Below the pieces are notes generated by a model that did not search any database, was not told the DNA's origin, and saw only the letters and a list, made by a program, of their open reading frames with translations. From Mermis nigrescens (taxonomy: Eukaryota > Nematoda > Enoplea > Mermithida > Mermithidae), in contig JAVLUZ010000227.1 in assembly GCA_036768485.1 (NCBI GenBank), positions 1 to 64,000 of the forward strand: DNA of 64,000 nucleotides, in the 5' to 3' direction. Shown here piece after piece: positions 42,190-53,604 of the stretch (positions are counted from its first letter, which is position 1; every line of letters begins with the position of its first letter). A program made the position numbers and the translations under genes.

Positions 42190-43360
42190 TTATTGGCTCA
42201 AATGTTGGCCCCGAATTTTTTTGTTCAAAGGCCAATATTGGCCAATAACGCGTGGCATTAGGGGCCAATATTTACAAGACATCATAATTCCCAAAAGCTT
42301 CCACATCCGTGGGTTTCAGGACCCCGCACTTTCGTGTTGGTAAACTCACGCGCGCAACACTGCGCCATAGCGAAACCGTTGGTAAAAGATTCTGGAAGAG
42401 ATGATACTAATGCTATCTTTTATATACATTATACACAGTTGCTATTTTTTGTTTAAAAGAGATTGCTTATCCTATCTTTTATGCCTCTCTGTAGTTTGAG
42501 TTGCATGGCAGGTATTTCTAGTTGTCGTTGGTTTGCCTTACGTATTTCAAATCCTACATATGTACCTACATAAATACATATGTACCTACATGTGTGCATA
42601 AATATTCTAATGCCATGTCAGTGATGCGATTTCAAATAGCTAGGTAGGAGTTACCTACCTATGTAGCAGGACAATAGGTATGTATACTACTGCAAGTATA
42701 GTGTGTTTCATTTGATGGAGGTTTTTTGAAAAGTTTAAGAGTGGCTACAAAAGTGTTTTATACTAATGCGACAGCAAGTAGGTATATTCTACAGAATATC
42801 ATTTGCATTAGATTTTTGAGTACTTCTAAGAGGCAATACTGACATCATATAGGTATGTAATGTAGTATAGGCTGCCTTTAGTAGATCAGTTATGCGTAAC
42901 TAAAATCATGGAAGAAGCTTTCCAATAAACGAAACTGGACGTTATACTTAATTCTGGTCATATAGATTCATGTGATATCTTGCTTATGGTAGGTTGAAAT
43001 TCTCTTTAACATTCACTTGAATGTAAATAGTATTTTATCCAGCAGGTTCTAATTTTTCTACATGATATGTTTATCATTTATTTACTGTATTTCAATCTGT
43101 TTCTTACAAAAATAGCAACTGCGTATACTGTATATAAGAGATAGCATCTATTATTATTCTGATTTCTGATCATTAATTTTGGTATGGCGCATTGTGTGCC
43201 GCGTGAGTTTACCGTATAGAAGTAGAGGTTCTGAAACTCACAAATGCGAAGCTTTTTAAGAATTTTGAATTTGCAAATATTGGCCTCATCACTCAGCTAT
43301 TGGCCAATATTGGCCTTTAACAAAATCAGTTGGCCAACATTGGCCACACAATCAGTGCCT
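42190..43360. mobile_element. Inverted-repeat element with tRNA-like arms
   Basis: The left arm (42190-42480) is the inverse of the right arm (43090-43360), including gtttaccaac/gtttaccgta and cttttatatacattatacacagttgctatttt. Each arm has Pol III-like boxes: TGGCGCAGTGTTG and GGTCCTGAAACCC on the left (- strand), TGGCGCATTGTG and GGTTCTGAAACTC on the right (+ strand). Both arms end in GGCCAATATTGGCC palindromes. The centre is unrecognised. Confidence 0.65.
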
Positions 43361-43559
43361 TTACTAAGGAAGCACGAAACTTGTTATGGATATACTCATA
43401 ACTTAACACTTAGGTCTTAACTATGAACGAAATAAATTCTTGATGTCGAAAAGATCTAGGTATAAAATTATATGCAACTGACTAACTACAGTAGAAGTAC
43501 AGCAGAGGTTAATGTATGATAATCATTATAACTGCTGTTTAAGTTCTGAAAATTCTCCT

Positions 43560-43705
43560 GAATTCTCTAGGTTTTCCGTATTCACTCGAATTCTCCTGAC
43601 ATTTTAAAATTCTCCTGCATTCTCCTGCACGTACAACTTCTCCTGAAATTTCTCCTGAAAGTCTCCATTCTCCTGCTCCTCCTCCTGAAAATTTTAGATT
43701 CTCCT
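43560..43705 (+). repeat. Degenerate ATTCTCCTGA tandem repeat
   Basis: TTCTCCTG appears about ten times in 145 bp, spaced 8-30 bp, mixed with short A/T filler. Confidence 0.75.
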
Positions 43706-44739
43706 GACCTGCACCTGGCAGACGCCCGAAGCATTATTTCTTTTCCCCTACAGTACGCAAAAATATCTATATGGCAAACACAGCAAGGCGTGCAGGCGCT
43801 GATGAGTTAAGTGTATGTGACACAAATTATGCATAACTGTGACATGCTTTTGATACATGATGCTGCCGTAAACCAAAATGAGTGGTTCACAATTTTAGAA
43901 TAAGATGAATTTGACCGCTGACATGTGACAGTGCGTGCATTAAAACAATATATTCTTTGTGCTGCAATCAGTGGCTCTGTCTAACTCTGTTTTATTGTGT
44001 GAAATTGAGGTTTCTGCGTTTAAGGTACCAAGAGGATCTTCATTGTTAATCATTCATGAATGTTTTTGACAGAAAAATATATTTCTTTAATCAAGCTATG
44101 TCTTCCAGTGGCAGTTAGACAAAAACTCTCATTTTTGAATTTAAATATGCTTTTCTTAACATCATGTGACGCATCTGACAGACTGCACGCAACAATCTAA
44201 GCTATAAAATAACACGATTGCCGTTAAAAGGTACGGGCGGGTAACGAATGATATCTCAGTTTTCACATTATGACGCGTGAAATGCAGAATTTTCACCATA
44301 TGTCAGTACACTGAGGTTACGATATTTATATACGGAATGTGCGAGAATTCGCAATTCTATCAGCTTATTGCCGTAGAAAGGTTTTAAAATTACATGACGA
44401 AGTTGTGTGAAAACAGACTACTAGTAAGTATGGCTTTCCTGGAGATGAATATAATCGGCACTCGAATACTGCTAATGGCTGAGGTGTGTTTCATTTTTGC
44501 CTAGTTGGGCTTTTTTCCTTATATTTCGGCGTGATAGTTTCCGACTTTATCAAGCGCCATTGCCTGTACATTGTTTTGGCAGATTTGGCAGCACAGCAGC
44601 CCAAGTGCTACGAGAGGTGCGCGGTAGCGCAGGCGGTTAGAGGCTCTGGGAACGAGGCCGGCTATCTACATTATAAATTCTGCGCTATCGCGTTGGATAA
44701 CTCCTGATGGGTCAGCCGTGAAAGTAACGGCTCGGATAA

Positions 44740-45560
44740 AGTGTGCAAATGCCCGAAATGCGATCAGAGCGGCGGTCGACCGAATTCACAAGCGGGATTC
44801 ATTGCGACCTTTGCCACTGCTGGTTTCACGCGCGGCAATTGCGTAGGTTTGAACGACGCCCATGCAGCGTGTCAGGCAAAACTGCGTTGGACCAGCTGTT
44901 TCTCTGCCCGATGTTGGTTGCTGGTGATGGCTTTTGACAGTGGAGCAGAAAGTTTCCACTGGGAGAAATCGCTTTGACTCTGCTGAAGCGTCTATTAAAG
45001 AACAGTTGGACTCTTTGGCCGGGCAGGTCGCCCGCATCGCAGGTGCACCGCGTATGTCCGTCTGCCCCGTCCGCGCCTTCGTCCTGCGCACTATGGGGCT
45101 TACGCGTTCGTGAGCATCGACGATCGAGCCACAGCGGTCGTTCGCCATGGCGAAGTGAAGACGCTCGCGGAGGCCAGATTCCGGTGAAACCACCGGCCGT
45201 CCTGGAGCATGCGTTCATTGGCGAACGACAGCAGCTGGAGGACGACGTGAAGCAGTACGTCACCACCGCCGGTTCGATCCCAAAAAAATCGTTTCATCTC
45301 CACAAGGCGCCCGGCCCGGAGGTCTGGTGTACAAGGATGGCACCACCTTTGCCCGCATCATCAAGGTCAAGTGCGACTCGGAGTCCTCCAGGTGGCCGAG
45401 CTGATTCAGTTGGCCACGCAGAATACGCGGATAAGGGGCGTAAAATCAAAATCTACGCCCGGCCGAATCGCACCTGGCAACAACGTGAGGCTCTCGCGTC
45501 GATTGAATGCTGATTTGAAGGAAAAACGGGACGCGGGCGAGGAAAATTGGGCCGGTTGAC
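44740..45560 (+). pseudogene. LINE ORF1-like remnant: PHD finger and basic carboxy terminus
   Basis: Finger pieces CKCPKC and HCDLCHCWFH lie in two frames, then EQLDSLAGQVARIAG (short coiled coil). The end resembles CR1 ORF1 tails (VRLSRRLNADLKEKRDAGEENW). Several frameshifts. GC-rich compared with the following endonuclease. At 44628-44645 TAGCGCAGGCGGTTAGAG resembles a Pol III A box. Confidence 0.6.
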
Positions 45561-45649
45561 CGTAACCCGACATGGATTGAAACAACATAAAGTGGCGCAC
45601 TCAGCTCCCTAGGAGTTAACGCCTGTTAAGAATCCGATTTGACTTCAAA

Positions 45650-46430
45650 AAATGAGGAAAATGATAAACAACAATGTACTGAACTGTGCCTTATTTAATG
45701 CTAGAAGTCTAGTGAACAAATTACTCTGAACTTCATGCTTTACTCATTTCTGAAACCTACGATATCATTTTTGTAACAGAATCTTGGTTAAATGACACAA
45801 TTTCTGATGGTCTTCTTTGTACTTCTTCTGTTTATTCTCATTTATAGATGTGACAGGCTGGATTATAGAGTGGTGGAGTAGCTATATTGTATAAAAATGC
45901 ACTGAAAATTTGTAATATTACTCTTAAGGAACCATTTGATTGCCCTGAAACTCTTATTTGTGAACTTCACTCCAATGATGAATAATGTGCGGTTTGATAC
46001 TTTGCTATAGGCCACCAAAATATGATATTCAATATGCTCAAACATTGTGTCTTTTTCTTGAAAAGTACATTGAAAACACGAAAAATGCATAATACTAGGC
46101 GATTTTAACCTACCTGACCTAAACTTTGCCTCTCATTCTTGCATACAGGAACCCAGTTACACAAATATTTTATGAATGTTTTGTAAACCTAGGTCTCAAT
46201 TTAATGACAAACGAACCAAACCGAAATCTAAATATTTTAGATCTTATTTCGAGTACATCTCGTGAATTCCTTTTTAATGTTTCTGTTAACGAACCTTTTG
46301 CTAGTAGTGATCATGAAATAATTTCGTTTAATTTGCCATTTAATAGCAATGAGGATGAAAATCTAATAACGCTTGATTTCAAAAAGGCAAATTATCAAGC
46401 AATTGAAGCTTTCTTTGGCATCTGTTGAAT
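45650..46430 (+). pseudogene. LINE AP endonuclease remnant
   Basis: ALFNARSLVNK, YDIIFVTESWLND, GGVAILYKNALK and SDHEIISFNLP lie in sequence across several frames, the usual order of CR1 endonucleases. Catalytic Glu and SDH are visible; frameshifts and stops disable it. Confidence 0.85.
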
Positions 46431-46439
46431 GGGAAAAAA

Positions 46440-47946
46440 TTTTTCGTCTGGTGTAAGTGTTAATGATTTCTACGAGGCTTTTTTGTCCATTCTCAACACA
46501 GCTATTTCCGAATTCGTTCCACTGAAAAAGAAAATGCGCAGAAATCTTCTGCCAAATTCTGTACGAAAAAATGCAGGCTACAAAGCGTAAACTTTGGAAA
46601 AAATACAAAATTAATAGGGATGCTAAAACGTTAGAGAAATGTAAGAAATTGACCAAAAATATAAAAACTTTGATGAATGAACATCTTGCAAATGAGGAAG
46701 GAAAGTTACTAGAGTCGAATAATTTAAAAACTTTTTCTCTTTTGTAAATGATCGATTAAATATAATAAAAAGAAAATTCCATTGTTGAAAAGCAACGGCA
46801 TCACTATTGTGGATGATTTAGACAAAGCAAATGCTTTTAATACAAATTTTGCCAACAATTTTGTAAATGACAATAATGTTTTACCTGTCTTTCCTGATAA
46901 AATTAACCGTAATCATAGTGTTTCTTGCAAATTTGACTTATTTACAATTTTGGATGCTCTAAATCGACTAAAACCTTCATTGTCACTTGGCCCTGATGGC
47001 CTGTGTGCATATTTTGTGAAAAAGCTAAAATTAGTCCTTGTTAGACCTTTGATGTCAATTTTTGAAGTTTCTTACAGGACAGGGTGCATCCCCGACCTGT
47101 GGAGGGAAGCTATTGTTGTGCCTATACCTAAGAAAGGTGACTTATCATCCATAGAAAACTATCGGCCCGTGTCCCTTTGTTGTGTTCTGTGTAAGGTCAT
47201 GGAATCGATAATTAATATTAGCCTAACTACCCATTTAAATGAAAATAATTTGCTTTCTGAAAATCAGTTTGGATTTAGAAAAAATAAATCTTGTACACTG
47301 CAACTTTTAAAGTGCAAAAATCAGTGGTCCAAAAATCTTGATGAAATATTGCCCAATCGATATTGTTTATATCGATTTTTGTAAAGCTTTTTGATACAGT
47401 TTCGCATGAAAAACTGCTTATAAAATTAGCTGCCTATGGCATAAGTGGTTTTTGCCTAAATTGGTTAAAATGCTTTTTGAGTAATAGATCCCAAAGGGTT
47501 AAAGTTGGAAATTCATTGTCTCTTCCGCTCCCTGTTTCCAGTGGGGTGCCACAGGGTAGCGTTTTAGGCCCTACCCTTTTTTTGTTATTCATAAATGATT
47601 TATGTGATTTTCAAAGTACCAGCTCAATTTCGCTATTTGCTGATGATGTTAAAATATCTAATTCAGCTTCCAATTTTTTGGACTTGCAAAATGATCTAAT
47701 GCATATTAAGAGGTGGGCTGATATCTGGCAGCTTAAGATCTCACTCAGCAAATGTTTTGTTTTGCATTTAGGAAAATCTAATCCCAAGCACTCTTACGGT
47801 ATAGATAATTTTGAAATCCCACATGATATATCGGAGGTGAAGGATCTTGGTGTCTTAATAAGTAAAGATTTATCTTCTAGAACTCATTGTGCAGTACATT
47901 GTAAAAAAAGGCATGAAATTGCAAACTTGATTTTACGGAGTTTTGT
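46440..47946 (+). pseudogene. LINE reverse transcriptase remnant
   Basis: LGPDGLCAYFVKKL, PIPKKGDLSSIENYRPVSL, NQFGFRKNKSC (first frame), then DTVSHEKLL, GVPQGSVLGPTLFLLFIND and FADDVKIS (second frame, shift near 47365). The FADD catalytic motif is intact. The frame is broken by a LINE inserted at 47947. Confidence 0.92.
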
Positions 47947-48864
47947 TTCAACAACAACAACAACAACAACAATTTATTCGCTAAGTCAAAGAAAATATTA
48001 ACATACATGGATAGGACGGAATGAACGAAAATGAAAATAACATGAAAGACAAAACAAATTAAGTATGACGAAGCAGGGTAAACATAAAGGCAATAGAAAA
48101 AACTGCTCTTACTTACGCCCTTTAAGAAATTTAGAAAGGTTTAATCTTTTAAGTTTAGTCAGAAAAACGTGTCTATTTGGAGCACTTATAATCTGTTCAG
48201 GTAGAGATTCCAGATAGAATTATTCGATTACAAAAATCAAATTTTCTGCAATTTTTATTTACATGATTGACGAGAAGTTTACAAGAATTTGCTGCTCGAT
48301 TAGAATTTAAATTAATTGTGAAGAAATCCTTGAAGGAAGAGCTTTACTTTGATAATAGAAAAGGCTAATATTAAGTGTTATGAGCGTCTATAGCTCGATG
48401 AGTGTCCAGACCAAGTTCGTGTAATCTTTCAGCATATGTCAAATTTTTATCACTAAAAATTCGTTTAGTAAACCTTCTTTGAACCCGTTCGACGGAGGTG
48501 ATATCACACAGCTAAGTAAGGACTCCACAAAACACAGCAAATATACTAAGCACTGAGTCGAACGTAAGTAATGAAGGCCTTAACAAGTAATAATCTATCT
48601 TTAGAAATAAAACTACGCAAGATCAGATTGCTTAACTGCATGCCTTTTTTCACAATATAGTTCACAATGAGATCTGGACTGATAAATTAGAATGTCAGAA
48701 AAACACCCAAATCTTTTCACAAAGTGTGTCGAGTAGAAAGATAGAAATCATTTATGTGATAAGAATTGCCTAGAGGTCTGAACCTACCCAGATATAGAAC
48801 CAAACATTTATTAACTGATATTTTTAATTAGCCATGTATTGACCCACTCGATGCACATAATTTA
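47947..48864 (-). mobile_element. 5'-truncated LINE inserted in reverse
   Basis: The left edge is (CAA)n, i.e. a (TTG)n 3' tail on the - strand. The - strand carries a decayed RT C-terminal region (RRFTKRIFSDKNLTYAERLHELGLD) related to the host LINE. Host RT sequence resumes at about 48865 (SKQSKTLLVKAF), which sets the right edge. Confidence 0.78.
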
Positions 48865-49366
48865 TAGCAAACAAAGTAAAACTTTGTTAGTAAAAGCCTT
48901 TACAACCTATGTCCGACCAATTTTGGAATATGGTTCGTCTGTTTGGAATCCTTATCTGTTATGTGACATAAATAATGTTGAAAATGTCCAAAGAAAATTT
49001 ACCAAACGAATTTTTTCTGATAAAACTATCTCCTACGATGCCCGATTAAAGGAATTGGGCTTGGAGAGACTCGAATTACGTAGAATGAAAAGTGATTTAT
49101 CAATGACATGCTCTATAATCAAGGATAATTTGTTACCTGTTGAAGACTTCTTCACATTTAATGTAAACTCAAATCGTGCTGTAAATTCTTGCAAACTTTA
49201 CGTTAACCGTGTAAACAAAAATGTTAGAAAATTTGAATTTTGCAATCGTGTGATTTCTGTCTGGAATTATTTGCCTGATGATATCATCTGCTCAGCTAAT
49301 TCGAACATTTTTACGATGAAGTTGAAACAATTTGATTTATCCATTTTTCTCAAGGGGCGTATCTAA
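48839..49366 (+). pseudogene. LINE RT carboxy-terminal region
   Basis: Continues the interrupted RT: LLVKAFTTYVRPILEYGSSVWNP, VQRKFTKRIF, YDARLKELGLERLELRR, SVWNYLPDDII. The first ~9 codons belong to the inserted LINE. It ends TAA at 49364-49366. Confidence 0.88.
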
Positions 49367-49980
49367 GCGCAGTTATAATTCATTGCCTGTACGTACCCGC
49401 GTGTCTTACATTTACATTACACTACTTTCTTTAATCACTTTATTCGTTTTTTACAATTAAATACGTGTGTTTGCAATATGTACATGAATTTCAATTATGC
49501 ATTTATATGACATTTGTCCTTTTCCTTTATTATTTGTATTGTAATGTGTACGTATATTTTAAATTTGTACGTGTATTTTGTAGACCGAATAAATCTTCTT
49601 CTTTCTTTCTTTTCTGTACCTTCAGCCAGTCAATTATATTCATCTACTCGAAACAAGCGAAAGAAAATTCACATTATAGTAGCTTACTGGCTTAGCGCAG
49701 GAAGGCGGAATTTCCCCAGGGAAATGTTGACATGCTATATCGTATAGATTCTTTTGTTCCGTTTTCCAAATCCGGAAGAGTCAATACATGTCCCAAAAAT
49801 ATAAGACGACTGTTGTCACAAGAAATTAAAATTCTGGAGAAAATCTAAATTTGATCCTCTTTTCAGGAATACTTATGCTAAATACAGTAGACTTGTAAGG
49901 ATAGCTATAAAGGAATATTATTGTGCACAGGAACGTAAACACTGTTGAAAAAGAACTGATCCAAGCATTTTTATGGTTTT

Positions 49981-50536
49981 ATGAATGAATGAATGAAATG
50001 AATGAAATAATTTATTACTGAAACGCGACAATTACGAAAGATGTAAAAGAGTAATAAAACGTACGGTCAAAAGAATAAAAGCGTACAGCAAAAGGCGACG
50101 AGCGAGTCATGAAAATGACGATTTAAGCCCGCCCTATAATAAATTTAGATAAGTCGACATCAATTAATCTGGATTTGAATATATTCAAGTTAGGGAAGAG
50201 ACTACAAAATCAGGCAGGTGATTCCAAATTGAAGATATACTTATAGAAAAAGTCGAAATTTTTGTAAATTAGAACTGGACAAGAGGAACAACTAGCTTGA
50301 AACGATTTGTGCAGCGAGTAGTATTCTGATTAAGCACAAAAAAATCTGTCATGCAAAGACAAGATTTTTGACTAATAATTTGATACATCATACATAAGCA
50401 AATATGAAGGCGACGTAAATTCTAATCGACACAAGTTAAGTTGGTTAAGGCGTTCGTCGTAAGAAAGAGGGCTATGATATCCAACTATGTATTTAGTAAA
50501 TTTACGCCGAAGAGTCTCCAGCCTGTTGATTTTAAT
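49981..50536 (-). mobile_element. 5'-truncated LINE fragment, - strand
   Basis: 3' end marked by (ATTC)n (atgaatgaatgaatg on +) at 49981-50003. The - strand reads LETLRRKFTKYIVGYHSPLSYDERLNQLNLCRLEF, an RT C-terminal region. Its 5' side is cut by the family J element at 50537. Confidence 0.75.
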
Positions 50537-51164
50537 TAGTGATCGACCGGGGCGACCTTTTTGCCGGGGCCGGGGCGGTACCGGGGCTGGAACAAATCGG
50601 CCCGGCCTCGGGGCCGGGGCCGGGCTGGCGTGGTCAGACAAGGAAAATATTATTGCATGACACATACTTGGGGTGGGGGGCATAGGAAAGAAATAATGAG
50701 CGATTGCTCCATTCAGTAGTAAATGGCTTTTCATATCAAGTTTTATTACTATTTATGTCACAAGAAACAAATTTAGTCTAGTGTTTCATTGTCTGAATCA
50801 TCAATAAGGTCTATGTCACTGCTATTAGCGCACTCTGTATCATTCGAATCTTAGCTACGGCTACTGCTGCTGTAGCAATTGGATGCAATAGGTATTGGAT
50901 GTAATAAATGAGACATCACACATTCCCATATGGGGGAGGGGTATTACCCCCTCAGGGTCCAAGACACAAGTCACTGTCAGACGATTTTTGGTGAAAACCT
51001 TTGAATTTTTTGAACTTAATTTTTTAGTATGGCTAAAGTAGTATTCAACTATTAGAATTTCACTGAAGTGATACATTATTTTATTATGTGAGCTAGAGTA
51101 AATAGATAAACTATCACTATAAAACATGCATGTAATCGCTTAAAATTTTATGAGGTTCCCTCAG

Positions 51165-51390
51165 TATACCTACATGTAACGGCTGGAAATCTAGGGTAGG
51201 GTCCCGCGCCATTTTTAGAAGGAGGGGTTAGCGACTAGATCAAAAATGGTAAAAACACATAAAAATAGCCAAAAAAGCACAGGCTTTCGCCAAGAAATGG
51301 GGAGGGTGGTTAAATATTTTCTGACTTTCAAGGAAGTTCGAGGCTTCAAAGCGGAGATGGGGGATGGCCCAAATCCTCTCTCACATGTAT
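51165..51390. mobile_element. Family E relative inside family J copy 3
   Basis: Starts ctacatgtaacggctgg, ends ctctcacatgtat, with gggaggg/cccctcccc interiors. Confidence 0.45.
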
Positions 51391-51484
51391 ATTCCTCGGC
51401 TATTTTCTGGGGAAGGGGGTAAGCGGCTCCATTTTTGCAGCCGCTTACCTCCCCTCCCCTTTGAAAATCTTAAAAATGATAGAA

Positions 51485-52260
51485 TTTCAATACGAATCAC
51501 ACCTTTTTACAGTTTTTGTTCTTCAAAAGTTTTTGTGACATGTACGAAGACGGTCCTGAAACGTCTATGTACATCAGCAAAAATCTTCCCCTGAATACAA
51601 AAGACCGTGCTTCTCAATGTGATAATTCGCCTGAATTTAGTTGATAGTTCGCGTGAAGTGCCGAAATTTTTATGAGCTTTGATGGAATTCACCAATACAA
51701 AACTCGACTGAGAAAGCTAAAATAACTTGTACTACAAATGAGAAATATTACAAAAATTGTAATATGCGAATTAAATCTTGTAATAAGCAACACCGTGCTC
51801 AGAATGGAAAAATGGAAAAATGTCAAATATTCAGAACCCAAACATTAGCTAAATACACTACTAAAGGTCGAAAATCTATGCTTTCTATTACCATATCGAA
51901 ACACGTTACTGTACCATATTAAAGCATACAAAAATTTGCATGCACAAAAGAGTGTTTCTTGGTTCGCCAAAGATTTTTCCCGATGTACAAAGATCAGGAC
52001 TATCTTTGCACATGTACAAAGACTTTTGGAAGATAAAAACTGCAAAAGGTATAAAATTCCAAAAATTTTTCGGCATTTCTCCGATATGCAAAATTGTCTG
52101 TCCTATACGATTTTTAAATGGCAAAATTTAAATTTAGAATGCAGAAATGTCAATTTTAGGCGCTTCGCGCTGTTTTGAAACAATTTTAGCAACTTTGGCG
52201 TTAGAAACTCAGAAATTAGCTAAAATATACAATTAAAAGTCAAAAGACCCTGTTTTGCTA
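51485..52260. mobile_element. Family B element(s), copy 5, inside family J copy 3
   Basis: acgaagacggtcctgaaacgtc at 51545 and ctatctttgcacatgtacaaagac at 51998, plus a hairpin variant at 52159-52171. Possibly two overlapping copies. Confidence 0.5.
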
Positions 52261-53261
52261 TCTCAATTTTCTGGTCCTCCAATTTGGGATTTCACCTTCC
52301 CTCAACTCTGACCCTAGGAACCTGATTTGAGATCCATATTTAGCTTTATCGGATCGGACGCACTTCTGCAGCGTAGTTTATATTCGCCTATAATTAACCT
52401 CGGTCCTAATAACATTTACACAGGAAACGCGTTTTAAAGTACACGGTTCCCATTCAAATGAATGTAAAAGTGTTTTTAGAAATAGTTTGTTAAAAAATCG
52501 CACAATTTCTAATCTGAAATAGAACGTATTTGTCAACCTCTAAATCTTTTAGCCATAGCTAGTGAATGAATGAGCCAAAAGTAGCATTTAGTTTAAATAA
52601 GTTAAGTGGAGGAATCGAAAATATGCAGATTTTCCTGAACATTCATTCATTAAAGCTCATTTATACACTAGCAGAAAACTTATGACAAGGACTAGTCAGT
52701 ATGCATATGGTCTAATCAGTACAGTTCTCAAATATTAACATCTTGCTCATTGATAAATAAGTGCCAGTATCACAGCCTGTACAAAATACGAATTACACTA
52801 AATTTTTTCCGGCCCCGGCCATTTGACCTTAGCCGGCCGGGGCCGGGGATGCTGGAAAATGGCCGGGGATTGTCGGGGCCGGGGCCGGGGCCCCGGTCGA
52901 TCACTAGTTTTAATACTGAGAAAAATCGTCAAATAATATGATGCCCGACATAGTTGTTGACAACTCTATTATTAACTCAGACTTGCAAAAAGAATGTTTT
53001 TACGAATTCTTTGCATTTGTCTTTACAGTTGACAATGGTTTCTATTAATACCACAAACTTAAGCCAGAAAGATATACTTGATGTTAAGGTGATTTTAGTT
53101 TTGAATCTGCGCTAACTCCATTCAAATCTTAAGCAAAGTTTCTGTATTGGGCCTGATTGTATTTGTTCATATTTTATCAAAAGATTATGCCCATTTCTTG
53201 TTGAGCCACTTAGTTCTATTTTCGGAGTTTATAGAAGTGGTGAAGTATAGTCATTGTTCTG

Positions 53262-53504
53262 CGTGGTTTGGGGGGTATGCACCCCCCCAGAAACCCAAAA
53301 TACCCCCAGAAATCAAAATACTCTGTGAATTCAATTTTTGAAAATTTTTTCGTCTTTTTCGCAATTTTTTGATGCCAATGGATAGTGCTTGATGAGAAAC
53401 GTCGAAAATGGTGTTTTTATCGCCATACTACCATTTTTAAGGCCATTTTTCGACCTTCAAAAAATCTTGCACCCCCTGAATTTTCTTGCTGCCCACGTGG
53501 TCAT
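53262..53504. mobile_element. MITE family D, copy 4, truncated by the gap
   Basis: ggggggtatgcacccccccagaaaccc ... ccccctgaattttcttgctgcccacgtgg, matching copies 1 and 2. It runs into the N gap. Confidence 0.5.
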
Positions 53505-53604
53505 NNNNNNNNNNNNNNNNNNNNNNNNNNNNNNNNNNNNNNNNNNNNNNNNNNNNNNNNNNNNNNNNNNNNNNNNNNNNNNNNNNNNNNNNNNNNNNNN
53601 NNNN
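53505..53604. other. Assembly gap (100 N)
   Basis: Exactly 100 N. It separates a MITE from the middle of a Ty3/gypsy pol gene, so the 5' LTR, gag, protease and first RT residues are missing and the join may be wrong. Confidence 0.98.

Larger units (their letters stand above)
44600..49620 (+). mobile_element. CR1-like LINE, + strand, decayed and interrupted
   Basis: Order: ORF1-like region with PHD finger (44740-45560), endonuclease (45650-46430), RT (46440-47946), a reversed LINE insertion, the RT C-terminal region (48865-49366), and a 3' UTR ending AATAAA then (TTC)n near 49590-49610. The left limit is a guess. The first part is clearly GC-richer than the rest, so two LINE types may be abutted here. 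Confidence 0.75.
50537..52906. mobile_element. hAT-like element with CCCGG-rich ends (family J, copy 3)
   Basis: Ends TAGTGATCGACCGGG and inverted TAGTGATCGACCGGG. Flanks ATTTTAAT and GTTTTAAT agree at seven of eight. GC-rich blocks at 50540-50630 and 52805-52900. Contains family E and B remnants. No transposase. Confidence 0.85.
49640..53250 (+). mobile_element. Third CR1-like LINE, split by nested insertions
   Basis: 49740-49980 encodes an endonuclease-RT linker (IDSFVPFSKSGRVN, CPKNIRRLLSQE). Coding resumes at 52907 (LRKIVK) and reaches an RT piece at 53140-53245 (GPDCICSYFIKRLCPFLVEPLSSIFGVYRSG), a relative of the LINE at 46.8 kb. Between lie a reversed LINE fragment and a family J element. 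Confidence 0.72.

Noticed and set aside
41888..42268. Open frame across the first N gap
   Set aside because: Created by translating N; the flanks do not resemble a protein.
44786..45266. Long - strand open frames (135 and 146 codons) opposite the LINE ORF1-like region
   Set aside because: GC-rich shadow frames of the + strand remnant, which has recognisable zinc-finger and CR1 ORF1 tail motifs.
53389..53604. Amino-terminal extension of the pol frame across the second N gap
   Set aside because: Upstream sequence is a MITE and the gap length is arbitrary, so continuity is not supported.
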